NCBI GenBank assembly: GCA_964459305.1
Contig: CAYWNA010000043.1
Span: 1-64,000, forward strand
Length of the DNA: 64,000 nucleotides
From: CAYWNA01 sp964459305
GTDB lineage: Bacteria > Planctomycetota > Planctomycetia > Pirellulales > Pirellulaceae
Direction: 5' to 3'
The translations under genes were made by a program, and so were the position numbers. The notes under the pieces are model-generated. The model did not search any database. It was not told the DNA's origin and was given only the letters and a program-made list of their open reading frames with translations. This document shows positions 35,712 through 44,789 of the stretch, piece by piece (positions within the stretch are counted from its first letter, which is position 1; each line of letters begins with the position of its first letter).

Positions 35712-38294
35712 CTACTCGGCCAGTGTGATCTCGTCTCGGCCTTTGGAGGCTACGTCCACGACGCGTGCTCCATCGATCAGAACCTGGTATTTCACACCGG
35801 GTGTCGCCTGGATTTGCGCTTTGCCGTTTTGGATTTCCACCGGAAATGGGGCGACGACGCAATGCGCTCCGGTGGCGGCCATTTCTAGTGAATCGGTTCG
35901 CCCAGCCAGTCGCAACCGCAGGCTCACCAGAGCGCCGGGGTTGATGTCAGCGGGACGGCGTGTTTGCGACGGCAGGTCGAAGACGTCGGGCAAACAGCCG
36001 ACGGACGGGCCGTCTGGATACTGCATTTGTTCGGCACAGATGGTGATCCCCTCGGCCAATTGGCGCCAGTCCAGCGTTTGATCGTAGTCGGCCAGCAGGA
36101 GTAATGAGTAGGCGTACACGGTGCCGCACCACTGGACAGGCAAGCCGATCCAATTCGGGGCGCGCCAGTGTGTCGCGCCGTAGACGGGCGTCGTGGCATA
36201 GGCCATGATCGGCTGGTTCGACCACTGGTAGACGAAGGGCAGACCCGTGATGGCCCAACGGCGAGCTTCGGTCAGGTGTTCGCGATCGCCGGTGATCTCG
36301 TACGCGCGAACGTACGCCCATACCGCGTGAGCCGATGCGAGGATGTCGGGCGTGTGCAAGGGTACTTCCCAGGTCTGCGCGCCGCGCGGCGTGCGGAACC
36401 GTTTTAGGTACGAAAGCGTCTTCAGGCCCGCGGCCAGCGACTGCCGATCGCCGGTGTAGTAGGCGTGCTCGAGCAACTGGTACGCTGGGCGCGCGCAGAT
36501 GCCGCTGGCCGTGTTCTCGAAATGCCCTCGGCGGTATTTGCCGTCGTAGCGGTAGGAACCGTCGGGCCGCCGGGCGCGTCTCAGATGGTCCGCGCCGCGG
36601 TTGGCGATTTGCAGCCACTCGGCGGCGCGCCCGCTGACGAAGAAACTCGCCGGGTTACGCACGTGGGCCCCGCCCAATTGCAGTTTCGGCACGTCGGGCA
36701 CTCGCCCGGTGATCCGCCAAATGGCCGAGACGCAATCTGCCAAATAGGCTCCACGCTGCGGCATGCGCCGACTGCCTGGTACCACGGCGTGAAACCAACC
36801 GCCGTTATCCGGATCGTGAACAAGACCTCGATACGCAGCCAGTGACAATTGCATCTGTTGGTCGAACGACCGCGGCGTTTTCGGCAGCGGCGGCAGACCG
36901 CGCCGGTTCACTGCCCAGAGAATCACGTCCTCCAACCGCCCGCCTTCCTTCCACCCGGAGCCGATCCGCAGCACTGCTTCAATGGTCCTGCCTTTCAGCG
37001 CCATACGGTGACCCGGCGCGCCGTCAACGAAGTCCGGCGCGGCAAACACGGGTCGCAGCGTCACGTCGTCCCATGACAGCGCGACGGAAACCTCGCCGGT
37101 TACCACCGCCGTCAGCGGCATGGTGAGCTTCATGGGATCCGGTTCGACTCGCAAATGCTCAAGGGTCTCGATGTCGAGCTTCGAGCTCGAATGCTCGCCT
37201 TTGCCCAGGTATTCCAATCCCGCAAACAGACCTTGCTCCAAAGGACCGAAAACACGCACCACCGGTCCTTCGACCGAGCGAACACTGTCGATTCGTACAC
37301 GCAGGGTGCCCTCCGGCGTCACGCTCAGGACCACTTTCATTCCGTCGCCAGTGAACTCCAGCGGCCATTCTTCATCGGCCAATTTCAGATCCGGCAGTTT
37401 GTGGTCGACATGTACCAGAGGTGCAAGGGCTGCCACTGGTTTTCCGTTGCGATGCAGGCGGACGACCGATCCGTCCAGCGAAACCTCGATTGTCAAGTCA
37501 AGTGTGCTGCGCGTGATGCTGTCAACCGACGCGCCAGGCCGATAGACCCAGACGGTACGGTCGATCGGTGGCAACGCATCCGGTTGGACCAGCACTCGTG
37601 CGGCCTCCAACGCTCCGGTACCACTGACGCCGACAGTCACCGTTTCGTCGTCGAGTTGGAAAGTGTGTGGCGATCCGTTCAGCCGGCCGTTGATCACCCG
37701 GTCGCCGTGGTTGCGCAGCCGTACGCCCAGCGAGGCGTCTTTCTGCTCGATGGCAACAACCTCCAGCGGATGCAGGCCGCCGTGATGAATCGCGATCCAG
37801 TCAACTTCGACCTCACCCGGTGCGGTGCCGGGATCAAGCCGAATCGCCGTCAAATCACCTTCGATGTGCATCGGCACTTCGTATTCGTGCCAATGCCCAT
37901 CATGGACAACCCTGAATCGCTCGCTGTGTGGCTCGCTGGTGCCATGATGTCGAGTGCTGGTCCAGAAAATCTGGCCCGGTCCCGCGGCGTTTAGCTTCAT
38001 GCGAATCCGCACGAGGAGGTCGCCGCCGGGCACTCGGACGCCGGCGCTCAGATAGGGGTCAGCGCCGTTGGAGCGAATCGTCAGCACGCCGTTCCCTGCG
38101 GCGATCGAACAGTGATGCTGCGCGTGCCAGCCATCGGTTCCCTCGGCAAAGTCCCATCGATGCAGTTCCGGCCCGATGACCCGTTCGCGCGGAAACGGAT
38201 TGGGCAGTTCGTCCTCTCCTGCAGACGCGACGGCATGCAGACAGAAAACAGCAAGGTATCCGAACGCCCTGCGACACAATTGACCCTCGTTCAT
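35712..38294 (-). CDS. Large secreted protein of unknown function
   Basis: About 860 residues. Signal peptide RRAFGYLAVFCLHAVASAGED after the ATG at 38294 (a GTG nine bases earlier is also possible). Residues 30-180 look like a jellyroll carbohydrate-binding-type domain (HRWDFAEGTDGWHAQHHC, then VDWIAIHHGG). A beta-rich middle follows, and residues 500-800 are Trp/Tyr/His-rich helices (AYRGLVHDPDNGGWFHAV, HFENTASGICARPAYQLLEH, TGDREHLTEARRWAITGLPF) that suggest an alpha/alpha toroid as in polysaccharide lyases or glycosidases; this is inference. It follows the ornithine-cyclodeaminase-family gene by ten bases. Part of its C-terminal region is duplicated at 34413-34707, and a gene cassette sits just past its stop. 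Confidence 0.75.
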   Translation of the reverse strand: MNEGQLCRRAFGYLAVFCLHAVASAGEDELPNPFPRERVIGPELHRWDFAEGTDGWHAQHHCSIAAGNGVLTIRSNGADPYLSAGVRVPGGDLLVRIRMKLNAAGPGQIFWTSTRHHGTSEPHSERFRVVHDGHWHEYEVPMHIEGDLTAIRLDPGTAPGEVEVDWIAIHHGGLHPLEVVAIEQKDASLGVRLRNHGDRVINGRLNGSPHTFQLDDETVTVGVSGTGALEAARVLVQPDALPPIDRTVWVYRPGASVDSITRSTLDLTIEVSLDGSVVRLHRNGKPVAALAPLVHVDHKLPDLKLADEEWPLEFTGDGMKVVLSVTPEGTLRVRIDSVRSVEGPVVRVFGPLEQGLFAGLEYLGKGEHSSSKLDIETLEHLRVEPDPMKLTMPLTAVVTGEVSVALSWDDVTLRPVFAAPDFVDGAPGHRMALKGRTIEAVLRIGSGWKEGGRLEDVILWAVNRRGLPPLPKTPRSFDQQMQLSLAAYRGLVHDPDNGGWFHAVVPGSRRMPQRGAYLADCVSAIWRITGRVPDVPKLQLGGAHVRNPASFFVSGRAAEWLQIANRGADHLRRARRPDGSYRYDGKYRRGHFENTASGICARPAYQLLEHAYYTGDRQSLAAGLKTLSYLKRFRTPRGAQTWEVPLHTPDILASAHAVWAYVRAYEITGDREHLTEARRWAITGLPFVYQWSNQPIMAYATTPVYGATHWRAPNWIGLPVQWCGTVYAYSLLLLADYDQTLDWRQLAEGITICAEQMQYPDGPSVGCLPDVFDLPSQTRRPADINPGALVSLRLRLAGRTDSLEMAATGAHCVVAPFPVEIQNGKAQIQATPGVKYQVLIDGARVVDVASKGRDEITLAE

Positions 38295-38304
38295 TTTCAA
38301 CACT

Positions 38305-39360
38305 CTACCGGATCCAATCTTTCAACTGCGGGTGTTCGAAAATCATGCATTTCTGCAACGGCAACTCCTGGCCGACACCTTCGGCAACGGCCCGCTGATA
38401 CATCGCATAGGCGATGGATACGTCGACGTAAGATAGGCCAACTGCATTGAAGTACGCGCGTTCATCGGGCGATTCCCGCCCCGGTTTATCGCCGGTGACC
38501 AAGTCCAATAGGTTCGCGTGGACGTCGTCGTCGGTCAGTTCGCCGTCTTTGTACATGCGGCTCAATGTCTGGGTGCGATGTTTCACAGTTTCCCAATCGT
38601 CGCAGACGATTTTTTCGCATTGCTTGGCGACGGCATATTCGTCCTCCCAGCCGCCGATGTGACTGTAGAACGAGCCGGGTTTCATCCACGCGGCTTTCAG
38701 CAGCGGTGCCTGGGCGCTGGTCGCAGTCACGAGAATATCGGCTCCGTCCATGGCCGCCTGTCCGTTGGTCTTGGCCGAGACGAAAGACATATCCGGCAGC
38801 AAGCCACTCATTTCCTCAATAAACTGAGCCTCTTCCGGTTCGGTCTTGGCGGACACGCGGCATTCCTCAAGGCCCGGAACCACCGTTTTCATGGTGATCA
38901 GGTGCATCTTGGCCTGCTCACCCGAGCCAATGAAGCCGATGGATTTCGAGTCCTTTCTTGCCAGATGCTTGGCCGCGATACCGCCCATGGCGCCGACGCG
39001 CAGGTTCGAGCAGAGTGTGCCGTCCATGACTGCGATCGGGAAGCCCTTTTCGATCTCCGACAACACGATGACGGCCGAAAGATTTTGCAGGCCAAAACGC
39101 ACGGGATTCGGGGGAAAGACCGACACCCACTTCATGCCGCAAACCCGGTCGTTCAGCAAAGTCGCTGGAAGACAATTGATGCGTTCCTGGGTCTCCTGGT
39201 TAAAGATCTGTACGATCTTTTCCGGAAACATGATTTCGTCGCGGCTGAACTCGACCAACCCCTTTTCAGCGGCCGACATGGCCATGTTGAAATCCAGGCA
39301 GCCCGCTTTGAGCAGATCCTCTTGCGATAGATACAAAAACGGAATAGCTGTGTCACTCAT
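38305..39360 (-). CDS. Ornithine cyclodeaminase/mu-crystallin family protein
   Basis: About 351 residues from the ATG at 39360, which has AAGGTGA upstream; an in-frame extension of 37 codons looks non-coding. Conserved segments: KWVSVFPPNPVRFGLQNL, LVLSE-like IVLSEIEKGFPIAVMDGT, the substrate-region LRVGAMGGIAAKHLARKD, the NAD-binding SIGFIGSGEQAKMHL and ILVTATSAQAPLLKA. Family members use NAD(P)H for deamination or imine reduction of amino acids; the exact substrate is not clear (alternatives include ketimine reductase and lysine cyclodeaminase types). It precedes the large secreted protein gene in an apparent two-gene unit. Confidence 0.88.
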   Translation of the reverse strand: MSDTAIPFLYLSQEDLLKAGCLDFNMAMSAAEKGLVEFSRDEIMFPEKIVQIFNQETQERINCLPATLLNDRVCGMKWVSVFPPNPVRFGLQNLSAVIVLSEIEKGFPIAVMDGTLCSNLRVGAMGGIAAKHLARKDSKSIGFIGSGEQAKMHLITMKTVVPGLEECRVSAKTEPEEAQFIEEMSGLLPDMSFVSAKTNGQAAMDGADILVTATSAQAPLLKAAWMKPGSFYSHIGGWEDEYAVAKQCEKIVCDDWETVKHRTQTLSRMYKDGELTDDDVHANLLDLVTGDKPGRESPDERAYFNAVGLSYVDVSIAYAMYQRAVAEGVGQELPLQKCMIFEHPQLKDWIR

Positions 39361-39789
39361 GGAATCACCTTTTTCAGTAGACTCATTTCCCGAAAAGAAC
39401 CCCTTCCACACCCGTTTTCGGACCTCACATGCTGGTCCGCAGTTTCGTCGTTTGATGCATTTCAGCCGCAACCTCTTGAACCGGTGGACCTCATTGTATC
39501 CGTCCCGGTGTCGAAATCCAGGAGTTTATCAGAGAAGGCAAAACCTTACCTTGCCGCCTTTGGTGAGTTGGCCCTGTCAAGGTGCGTGCCGAGCACACAC
39601 TCGCCGTAACCCATAAACTCGATGGCGAAGCTCTTGTCCGTAATTCAGGGACATGGGGCCATGGATCAAGCGGTCGTGTTGCATCGGGCATCCATATGTC
39701 GTACCGTGGTTTACGTGCAGGTTGCCGCGGTGTGGGCTCGCGGCGGATCTATCACACGAAGCCTCCCTTTGCGAACCGGAGGAATAGAG
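39361..39789. promoter_or_regulatory. Divergent intergenic region
   Basis: About 430 bases between the divergent cyclodeaminase-family and cytochrome genes. Must hold two promoters. Open frames here are in-frame 5' extensions of the flanking genes and lack features; no operator, hairpin or repeat noticed. Confidence 0.4.
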
Positions 39790-40668
39790 ATGACTTGGGA
39801 CTCGATGCGGTTGGCACGGCTTTCGTTGCCGGCAAAAGTGTTGGTGACGTTGTTTCTGTTCCTCGTCGGCCTGGGCTACTTGGCCGCGTCGGCGAACATC
39901 TACTTTCAGCATCAGGATGCCGATCTCGAACCGGGCATGAGTCCGGATGATCTGCGACGGACGTTCCACGGATTGGAGAAAGAGATAACGCCCGAGGCCA
40001 CCGGCACGGTGAGTTCTCCCATGCTGGAGCAGATTCGGCCGGACGGCGAGATGCGCGAGTACCTGGATATGGGCGGCGAGCAGGCCGTTCGCGCTCTAAT
40101 GTTCTGGCTGGAGGGCGGCGCGAGCGAGGAGGACTTCGAGAAAGCCGAGTTGGCGCAAGCAGGCGATCCGTCGGCCAAAGAGGTGATTAAGGCGCATTGT
40201 GTTGAATGTCACCACGCCGATGGCGGCGACATGGAGGACGCGCCTTTTGCAGCGAACGCGGACGCCGAAGTGGAATTCGCGAAAGTGGCGGAAGCCGCTA
40301 CTCCGGAATACGAACGTCACGATTCCGAAGCGCAGGTCGTCGCGCTGGCGCCCACGGGGCTGAAAAAGCTGGTTCACATCACGCACGCCCACATTCTGGC
40401 GATTCCTGTATTCACGTTGATCGTTGGAGCGATGTTTCTGATGACGGGCTTGCCGAACGGGGTGAAACTGATACTGGGTCCTCTCCCGATGCTGGCCGTA
40501 ATCGCGGACGTCGGTTCATGGTGGCTTGCACGATTCGTCGAACCGTTCATCTACGTTATCGCCGCGTCCGGCGCCGTCTTCGGCGCCGCCTACGGCTTGC
40601 AGATTCTCTGTATCCTAGCATCCATGTGGCTTGGCCGAACCGACGGCCAGTCGGCATCCGGCGAGTAG
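39790..40668 (+). CDS. Membrane-bound monohaem cytochrome c-like protein
   Basis: About 292 residues. The ATG at 39790 follows a strong GGAGGAAT site. N-terminal membrane anchor (KVLVTLFLFLVGLGYLAASA), then a soluble acidic region with one haem-c motif CVECH (about residues 139-143), followed by three further hydrophobic helices (AHILAIPVFTLIVGAMFLM, MLAVIADVGSWW, FIYVIAASGAVFGAAYG). The His in ITHAHIL could be a ligand. No family with an assigned function was recognised. Stand-alone gene; could hand electrons to a periplasmic partner. Confidence 0.7.
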   Translation: MTWDSMRLARLSLPAKVLVTLFLFLVGLGYLAASANIYFQHQDADLEPGMSPDDLRRTFHGLEKEITPEATGTVSSPMLEQIRPDGEMREYLDMGGEQAVRALMFWLEGGASEEDFEKAELAQAGDPSAKEVIKAHCVECHHADGGDMEDAPFAANADAEVEFAKVAEAATPEYERHDSEAQVVALAPTGLKKLVHITHAHILAIPVFTLIVGAMFLMTGLPNGVKLILGPLPMLAVIADVGSWWLARFVEPFIYVIAASGAVFGAAYGLQILCILASMWLGRTDGQSASGE

Positions 40669-40918
40669 CCACCCCAACGCGACCAAAATCGTGGCGCCGT
40701 GTGACGGGATACCCGACCGCAGAAAACTCGAATATTTGGGTCAAAGGCTAGCCAGTCTCCTCAAGAATCTAGGGAGATCTTGACGATTGTATGCTTTGCG
40801 CAAACCTTGCGAACCGCTGGGAAAGAAAGCCGCAGCACGTTGGTACAACCTGTGCCGCGATCGGTCATCTCTGGGCTGGCAACGCGGTTCGCCCAAACTT
40901 GACGGGAAACGGGAGCTC

Positions 40919-41809
40919 ATGCGCGTCATTCGCGGGAAAAAGGCGTTAGTAACCGGCGCCGCATCGGGAATCGGACGTGCAATTGCACTAGCACTCGCTC
41001 GGGAAACCGCGGACCTGTACCTCCTAGACATTGACCGTGAACGTCTTGCCGAGACGGCCACTGCGGCGCGGCGGCTGGGCGTCACTGTCTTCACGGCCCA
41101 GTGCGACGTGAGTCGCCCGAGTGATATCACCGCCGCTAATCACGCGATGCTTGGGCGGTGGGGCGAACTGGATATTTTGGTGAACAACGTGGGGGTAGCC
41201 TACTACGGCCCCACCGTGAACATGACGGCACAGCAATGGGACCGGCTGCTGTCGATTAACCTGCACGCTCCCCTGCAATTCACACGGGAGCTGTTGCCTA
41301 CGCTCCTGGCTCGCCCCGAAGCGCACGTTTTGAATGTGGCTAGCATGTTCGGGCTGGTCGGTCTGGGGCGTTTCGTGGCTTACAATACGAGCAAGTTTGC
41401 CCTGGTAGGTTTCAGCGAGTCGCTTCGTGCGGAGTTGGGCCGTGTCGGGTTGGGCGTGACGGCTTTGTGTCCTGGGTTCGTGCGGACGGACCTTTTCGGG
41501 TCTGCCCCGTGCGGCCACAAGGGACGGGAGACACCGGCTCCTCCCCGCTGGATCAGCACGACATCCGAGCGGGTCGCCGCCAAGGCCATCAACGCCATCT
41601 ATCGTGATCGGAGGCTGGTGCTCGTCACTCCGGCAGCACATCTCTTGCACTACGCAAAACGGTTCGCCCCCGGTCTGCTCGATCTCTTGCCCCGCCTCGG
41701 CCGGCGTCGCGCGATGAAGAAAAAAGCGGCAGCGCTGAAGGCCGGCCCATCGACTCCCGTCGTCCTCGGAACCGAGCAGCCGGATGCGGCTCACCGCAAA
41801 GTGGCGTGA
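40919..41809 (+). CDS. Short-chain dehydrogenase/reductase (classical SDR)
   Basis: About 296 residues from the ATG at 40919 (GGGAG upstream); the frame extends 132 bases 5' without coding character. Cofactor motif VTGAASGIGRAIALALA, the structural NNVGVAYYG, catalytic Ser in LNVASMFGLVG and YNTSK. An Asp at LYLLDIDRE suggests NAD preference. The C-terminal 60 residues contain a basic, hydrophobic tail (LLHYAKRFAPGLLDLLPRLG) as seen in SDRs that act on lipids. Substrate unknown. Confidence 0.88.
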   Translation: MRVIRGKKALVTGAASGIGRAIALALARETADLYLLDIDRERLAETATAARRLGVTVFTAQCDVSRPSDITAANHAMLGRWGELDILVNNVGVAYYGPTVNMTAQQWDRLLSINLHAPLQFTRELLPTLLARPEAHVLNVASMFGLVGLGRFVAYNTSKFALVGFSESLRAELGRVGLGVTALCPGFVRTDLFGSAPCGHKGRETPAPPRWISTTSERVAAKAINAIYRDRRLVLVTPAAHLLHYAKRFAPGLLDLLPRLGRRRAMKKKAAALKAGPSTPVVLGTEQPDAAHRKVA

Positions 41810-42053
41810 GGCGTCGCCACGGCCTGCTACTCTACGTCCGGCGCGTACCCATGCCGCGTTGAGCAAATGGCCGGAGCAGACTGTCCATTCCCGTGATCAT
41901 CGCCGTTTTAGTGTCTCGCGCGTCCTCCGGCGCAATCAGTTCTCGAAGATCTCCCTGGGGCCGTGTATCTTGCCGTACTGCTGGTTACAATGATATCCAA
42001 ACCGTGTAGCGAGCTCTTCGACGGTAATCGATCCCATAAGAAAGGACAGACTG

Positions 42054-42791
42054 ATGAAGCGAGCACACCTGGGTATCCTTATGTTGACGTTGGCCCTCTC
42101 GGTCACCGCTTTGGCCGACGATAAGGGCTTCGTCTGCCTCTTCGACGGCGAGACCTTCGATGGATGGATCCAGCGTAATGGGAAGGCGACCTACCGCGTC
42201 GAAGACGGCGCGATCGTCGGCCTTACGGCAAAGAACAGCCCCAATTCGTTCCTCTGCACCGAGAGGGCATACTGCGATTTCGAATTGCTGTTCGAAGTCA
42301 AAGTCGACCCCGGCTTGAATTCGGGCGTGCAGATTCGTTCCCGCAGCAGCAAGGAGCACAACAACGAACGCGTCCACGGACCGCAGGTCGAGATCGAATG
42401 TGCACCCGGTGAGTCGGGGTACATCTACGGCGAAGCAACCGGCCGCGGCTGGCTGAGCCCCAACCAGAACACAAAGGATGCTTACAAGAACGATCAGTGG
42501 AACAAGTACCGCGTCCTGGCCGTCGGCCCGCGAATCCAGACCTGGATCAACGACGTTCCGGTCGCGGATTTGACCGACGAAGCGTCTTCCAAGTGCGGTT
42601 TCATCGGGCTGCAGGTCCATGGCGTCGGCGACCGTGGCCCGTTTGAGGTGCGCTGGCGAAACATCAAGATCAAGGACCTCGCGCCGGAGAAGTCAGCGAC
42701 GTCGCAGGATGTGCAGTTCACGACCGCACCGGATGTGAAGCCGAAGGCGAAGAAGAAGCGAAGGAAGAAGCAAAGCAAGCGAGCGGAATAG
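42054..42791 (+). CDS. DUF1080 secreted protein with basic C-terminal tail
   Basis: About 245 residues with an AAAGGA site upstream. Signal peptide MKRAHLGILMLTLALSVTALA, then GFVCLFDGETFDGWIQ, FELLFEVKVDPGLNSGVQIRS and WNKYRVLAVGPRIQTWIN, the PF06439 pattern. It ends in a Lys/Arg-rich tail (KPKAKKKRRKKQSKRAE), not usual for the domain, which may bind polyanionic surface polymers. Likely periplasmic or secreted; role in sugar breakdown inferred from family. Second DUF1080 gene in the window. Confidence 0.92.
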   Translation: MKRAHLGILMLTLALSVTALADDKGFVCLFDGETFDGWIQRNGKATYRVEDGAIVGLTAKNSPNSFLCTERAYCDFELLFEVKVDPGLNSGVQIRSRSSKEHNNERVHGPQVEIECAPGESGYIYGEATGRGWLSPNQNTKDAYKNDQWNKYRVLAVGPRIQTWINDVPVADLTDEASSKCGFIGLQVHGVGDRGPFEVRWRNIKIKDLAPEKSATSQDVQFTTAPDVKPKAKKKRRKKQSKRAE

Positions 42792-42891
42792 ATCCTCGTG
42801 GGACGAAACGCTATACCTTCCAGGATTGGCAATCCGTCCTGCATATTGATCTCGTTACCTCGATCTAAAACGCGTGGCTGAGGGGGTGATC

Positions 42892-44772
42892 ATGCAACGT
42901 TTGATTCTCGTACTTGTCTTGCTGGTCCAGGTGTCGTCAAGCCCGGGCGCTGAAACAATTGCCCCGCACTGCACGTTCGAACCGGGTCCGATCAATGGCG
43001 TGCTGATCGAGCGAGGGGAGGGTCGGCTGGCAGTTTACGGCTGGACGAGCAACGACGCGGAGAAGATCGAACAGGTGCTGCTGCCGCACGGGCGGCGCGA
43101 TCTCGTGTGGAAGGCCCGGCCGCTCGCCGAGGCGGGGGCCCGTGCAATCGCTCCGGCCCGGGAGCTGTACATGCTGAACAAGCCTCGCGATTTCTGGAAT
43201 GCATTCACGAAGACACGATTCCACGACTACGCCCAACAGTCGACAAAGATCTCGGCGGATCCAGTCAAGGTCGAACGCTGGGTGAAAGAGGGCGATGAAA
43301 TCGAATGGCGCGGAATCACGTTCCGTGTTCTGGAGACTCCAGGGTACACGCGCGGGTCGGTCAGCTATGTCACGGAATTGGGCGGCAAAAAAATCGCGTT
43401 CACCGGAGACCTTATCTACGGCGACGGGCGAATCCTGGATCTATACAGCTTCCAGGATGCGATTCCCGAAGCCCAAATCCGCGGATATCACGGATATGGC
43501 TCCCGGCTGGCGGGGCTCGTTTCCAGCTTGCGTAAAGTTGCCGCCGAGAAGCCTCACGTGATTGTTCCCGCCCGTGGACCGGTGATATCGAATCCGCAAG
43601 AGGCGATCAGTCGTCTGGCGGGACGGGTGCAGGCGTTGTACCGGAATTATCTATCCACCAACGCGCTGCACTGGTACTTCAAGGAAGAACGGATGCGGAT
43701 GTGCGGCGAGCGAGTATTGGGCACGGGCGCCGACATTGAGCTCATGCCGTACTCGCGCCACGAACAGACGCCGGACTGGGTCTACGAAAACTCGACAAGC
43801 CGCCTGTTGGTGTCCGACAGCGGGCATGGCTTCCTGCTCGACTGTGGCTCTCAGCGAGTCATCGATGCCGTGAAGGACTTCATCTCCAAAGATGTTGTCA
43901 AGCAGGTAGACGGCATATGGGTCACCCACTACCACGACGATCACACCGACATGGTGCAGGCCGCCTCGGAAGCATTCCAATGTCCCGTCTACGCTACCAA
44001 GGAGTACGCGGACGTTCTCGAACATCCTGAGGCTTATCATCTGCCGGCAATGACTGCCAACGCGATGAAGAATGTTACGGTGGTCGACGACGGCCAGAAG
44101 ATGAAGTGGCAAGAATTCGATTTAACCTTCCATTTCTTTCCCGGGCAAACGCTCTACCATGGCGCGCTGCTCGCGAAAAAGGAAGGCGAGAAGCCGATTC
44201 TCTTCGTCGGTGACTCGTTCGCACCGTCGGGCATGGATGACTACTGTGTGCTGAACCGCAACTTCATTCACGAAGACTCCGGCTTCCTTCTCTGCTTGAA
44301 AAAGTTGCGAGCGATGAAGGAAGATTGCTGGTTGGTCAACGAACATATCCGCCATGTCTTCGCCTTTTCTGATGACGAGATGGATTATCTTGAGAATCGT
44401 TACCGGGCACGGATCAAGATATTGAGTGAGCTGTTCCCGTGGGATGATCCCAATTTCGGAATCGATGAAAAGTGGGCGGTGTTTTACCCGTATAGCGTGG
44501 ATCTGTCGCCAGGCGAAACGGTTGAACTCGAAGTGCAGATCACCAATCATTCGCCTGTGGAGCGGACGTTTCACGTCACGCCCCACATCCATGAAGGTTT
44601 GCAACTGGTCGACGGGCAGGCTTCGATGACGCTTTCGTCCCGGCAGTCGGGCGGGCTCAAGCTCCGCGTGCAAGCCGGCAACCAAGCAGGCAATGTCCTG
44701 GTTACGGCCGATGTTCGCACCGCAGGCATGGAATTCCGTGAATGGGCCGAAGCACTCGTCACCATCGAGTGA
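42892..44772 (+). CDS. Exported metallo-beta-lactamase-fold protein, two half-domains
   Basis: About 626 residues. Start at 42892 with GAGGGGGTG just upstream. Signal peptide LILVLVLLVQVSSSPGAE. The first half (to residue 250) keeps late MBL strands (LETPGYTRGSVSYV, IAFTGDLIYGDGRIL) but lacks the HxHxDH metal motif. The second half has it intact (THYHDDHTDMV), then FFPGQTLYHGALL and ILFVGDSF with the bridging Asp. The last 90 residues are an immunoglobulin-like beta domain (VDLSPGETVELEVQITNHS). So an inactive and an active MBL unit may be joined. Substrate unknown. The next gene begins 17 bases later and is probably co-transcribed. Confidence 0.8.
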   Translation: MQRLILVLVLLVQVSSSPGAETIAPHCTFEPGPINGVLIERGEGRLAVYGWTSNDAEKIEQVLLPHGRRDLVWKARPLAEAGARAIAPARELYMLNKPRDFWNAFTKTRFHDYAQQSTKISADPVKVERWVKEGDEIEWRGITFRVLETPGYTRGSVSYVTELGGKKIAFTGDLIYGDGRILDLYSFQDAIPEAQIRGYHGYGSRLAGLVSSLRKVAAEKPHVIVPARGPVISNPQEAISRLAGRVQALYRNYLSTNALHWYFKEERMRMCGERVLGTGADIELMPYSRHEQTPDWVYENSTSRLLVSDSGHGFLLDCGSQRVIDAVKDFISKDVVKQVDGIWVTHYHDDHTDMVQAASEAFQCPVYATKEYADVLEHPEAYHLPAMTANAMKNVTVVDDGQKMKWQEFDLTFHFFPGQTLYHGALLAKKEGEKPILFVGDSFAPSGMDDYCVLNRNFIHEDSGFLLCLKKLRAMKEDCWLVNEHIRHVFAFSDDEMDYLENRYRARIKILSELFPWDDPNFGIDEKWAVFYPYSVDLSPGETVELEVQITNHSPVERTFHVTPHIHEGLQLVDGQASMTLSSRQSGGLKLRVQAGNQAGNVLVTADVRTAGMEFREWAEALVTIE

Positions 44773-44789
44773 GCAAACTGGGCGACCGG

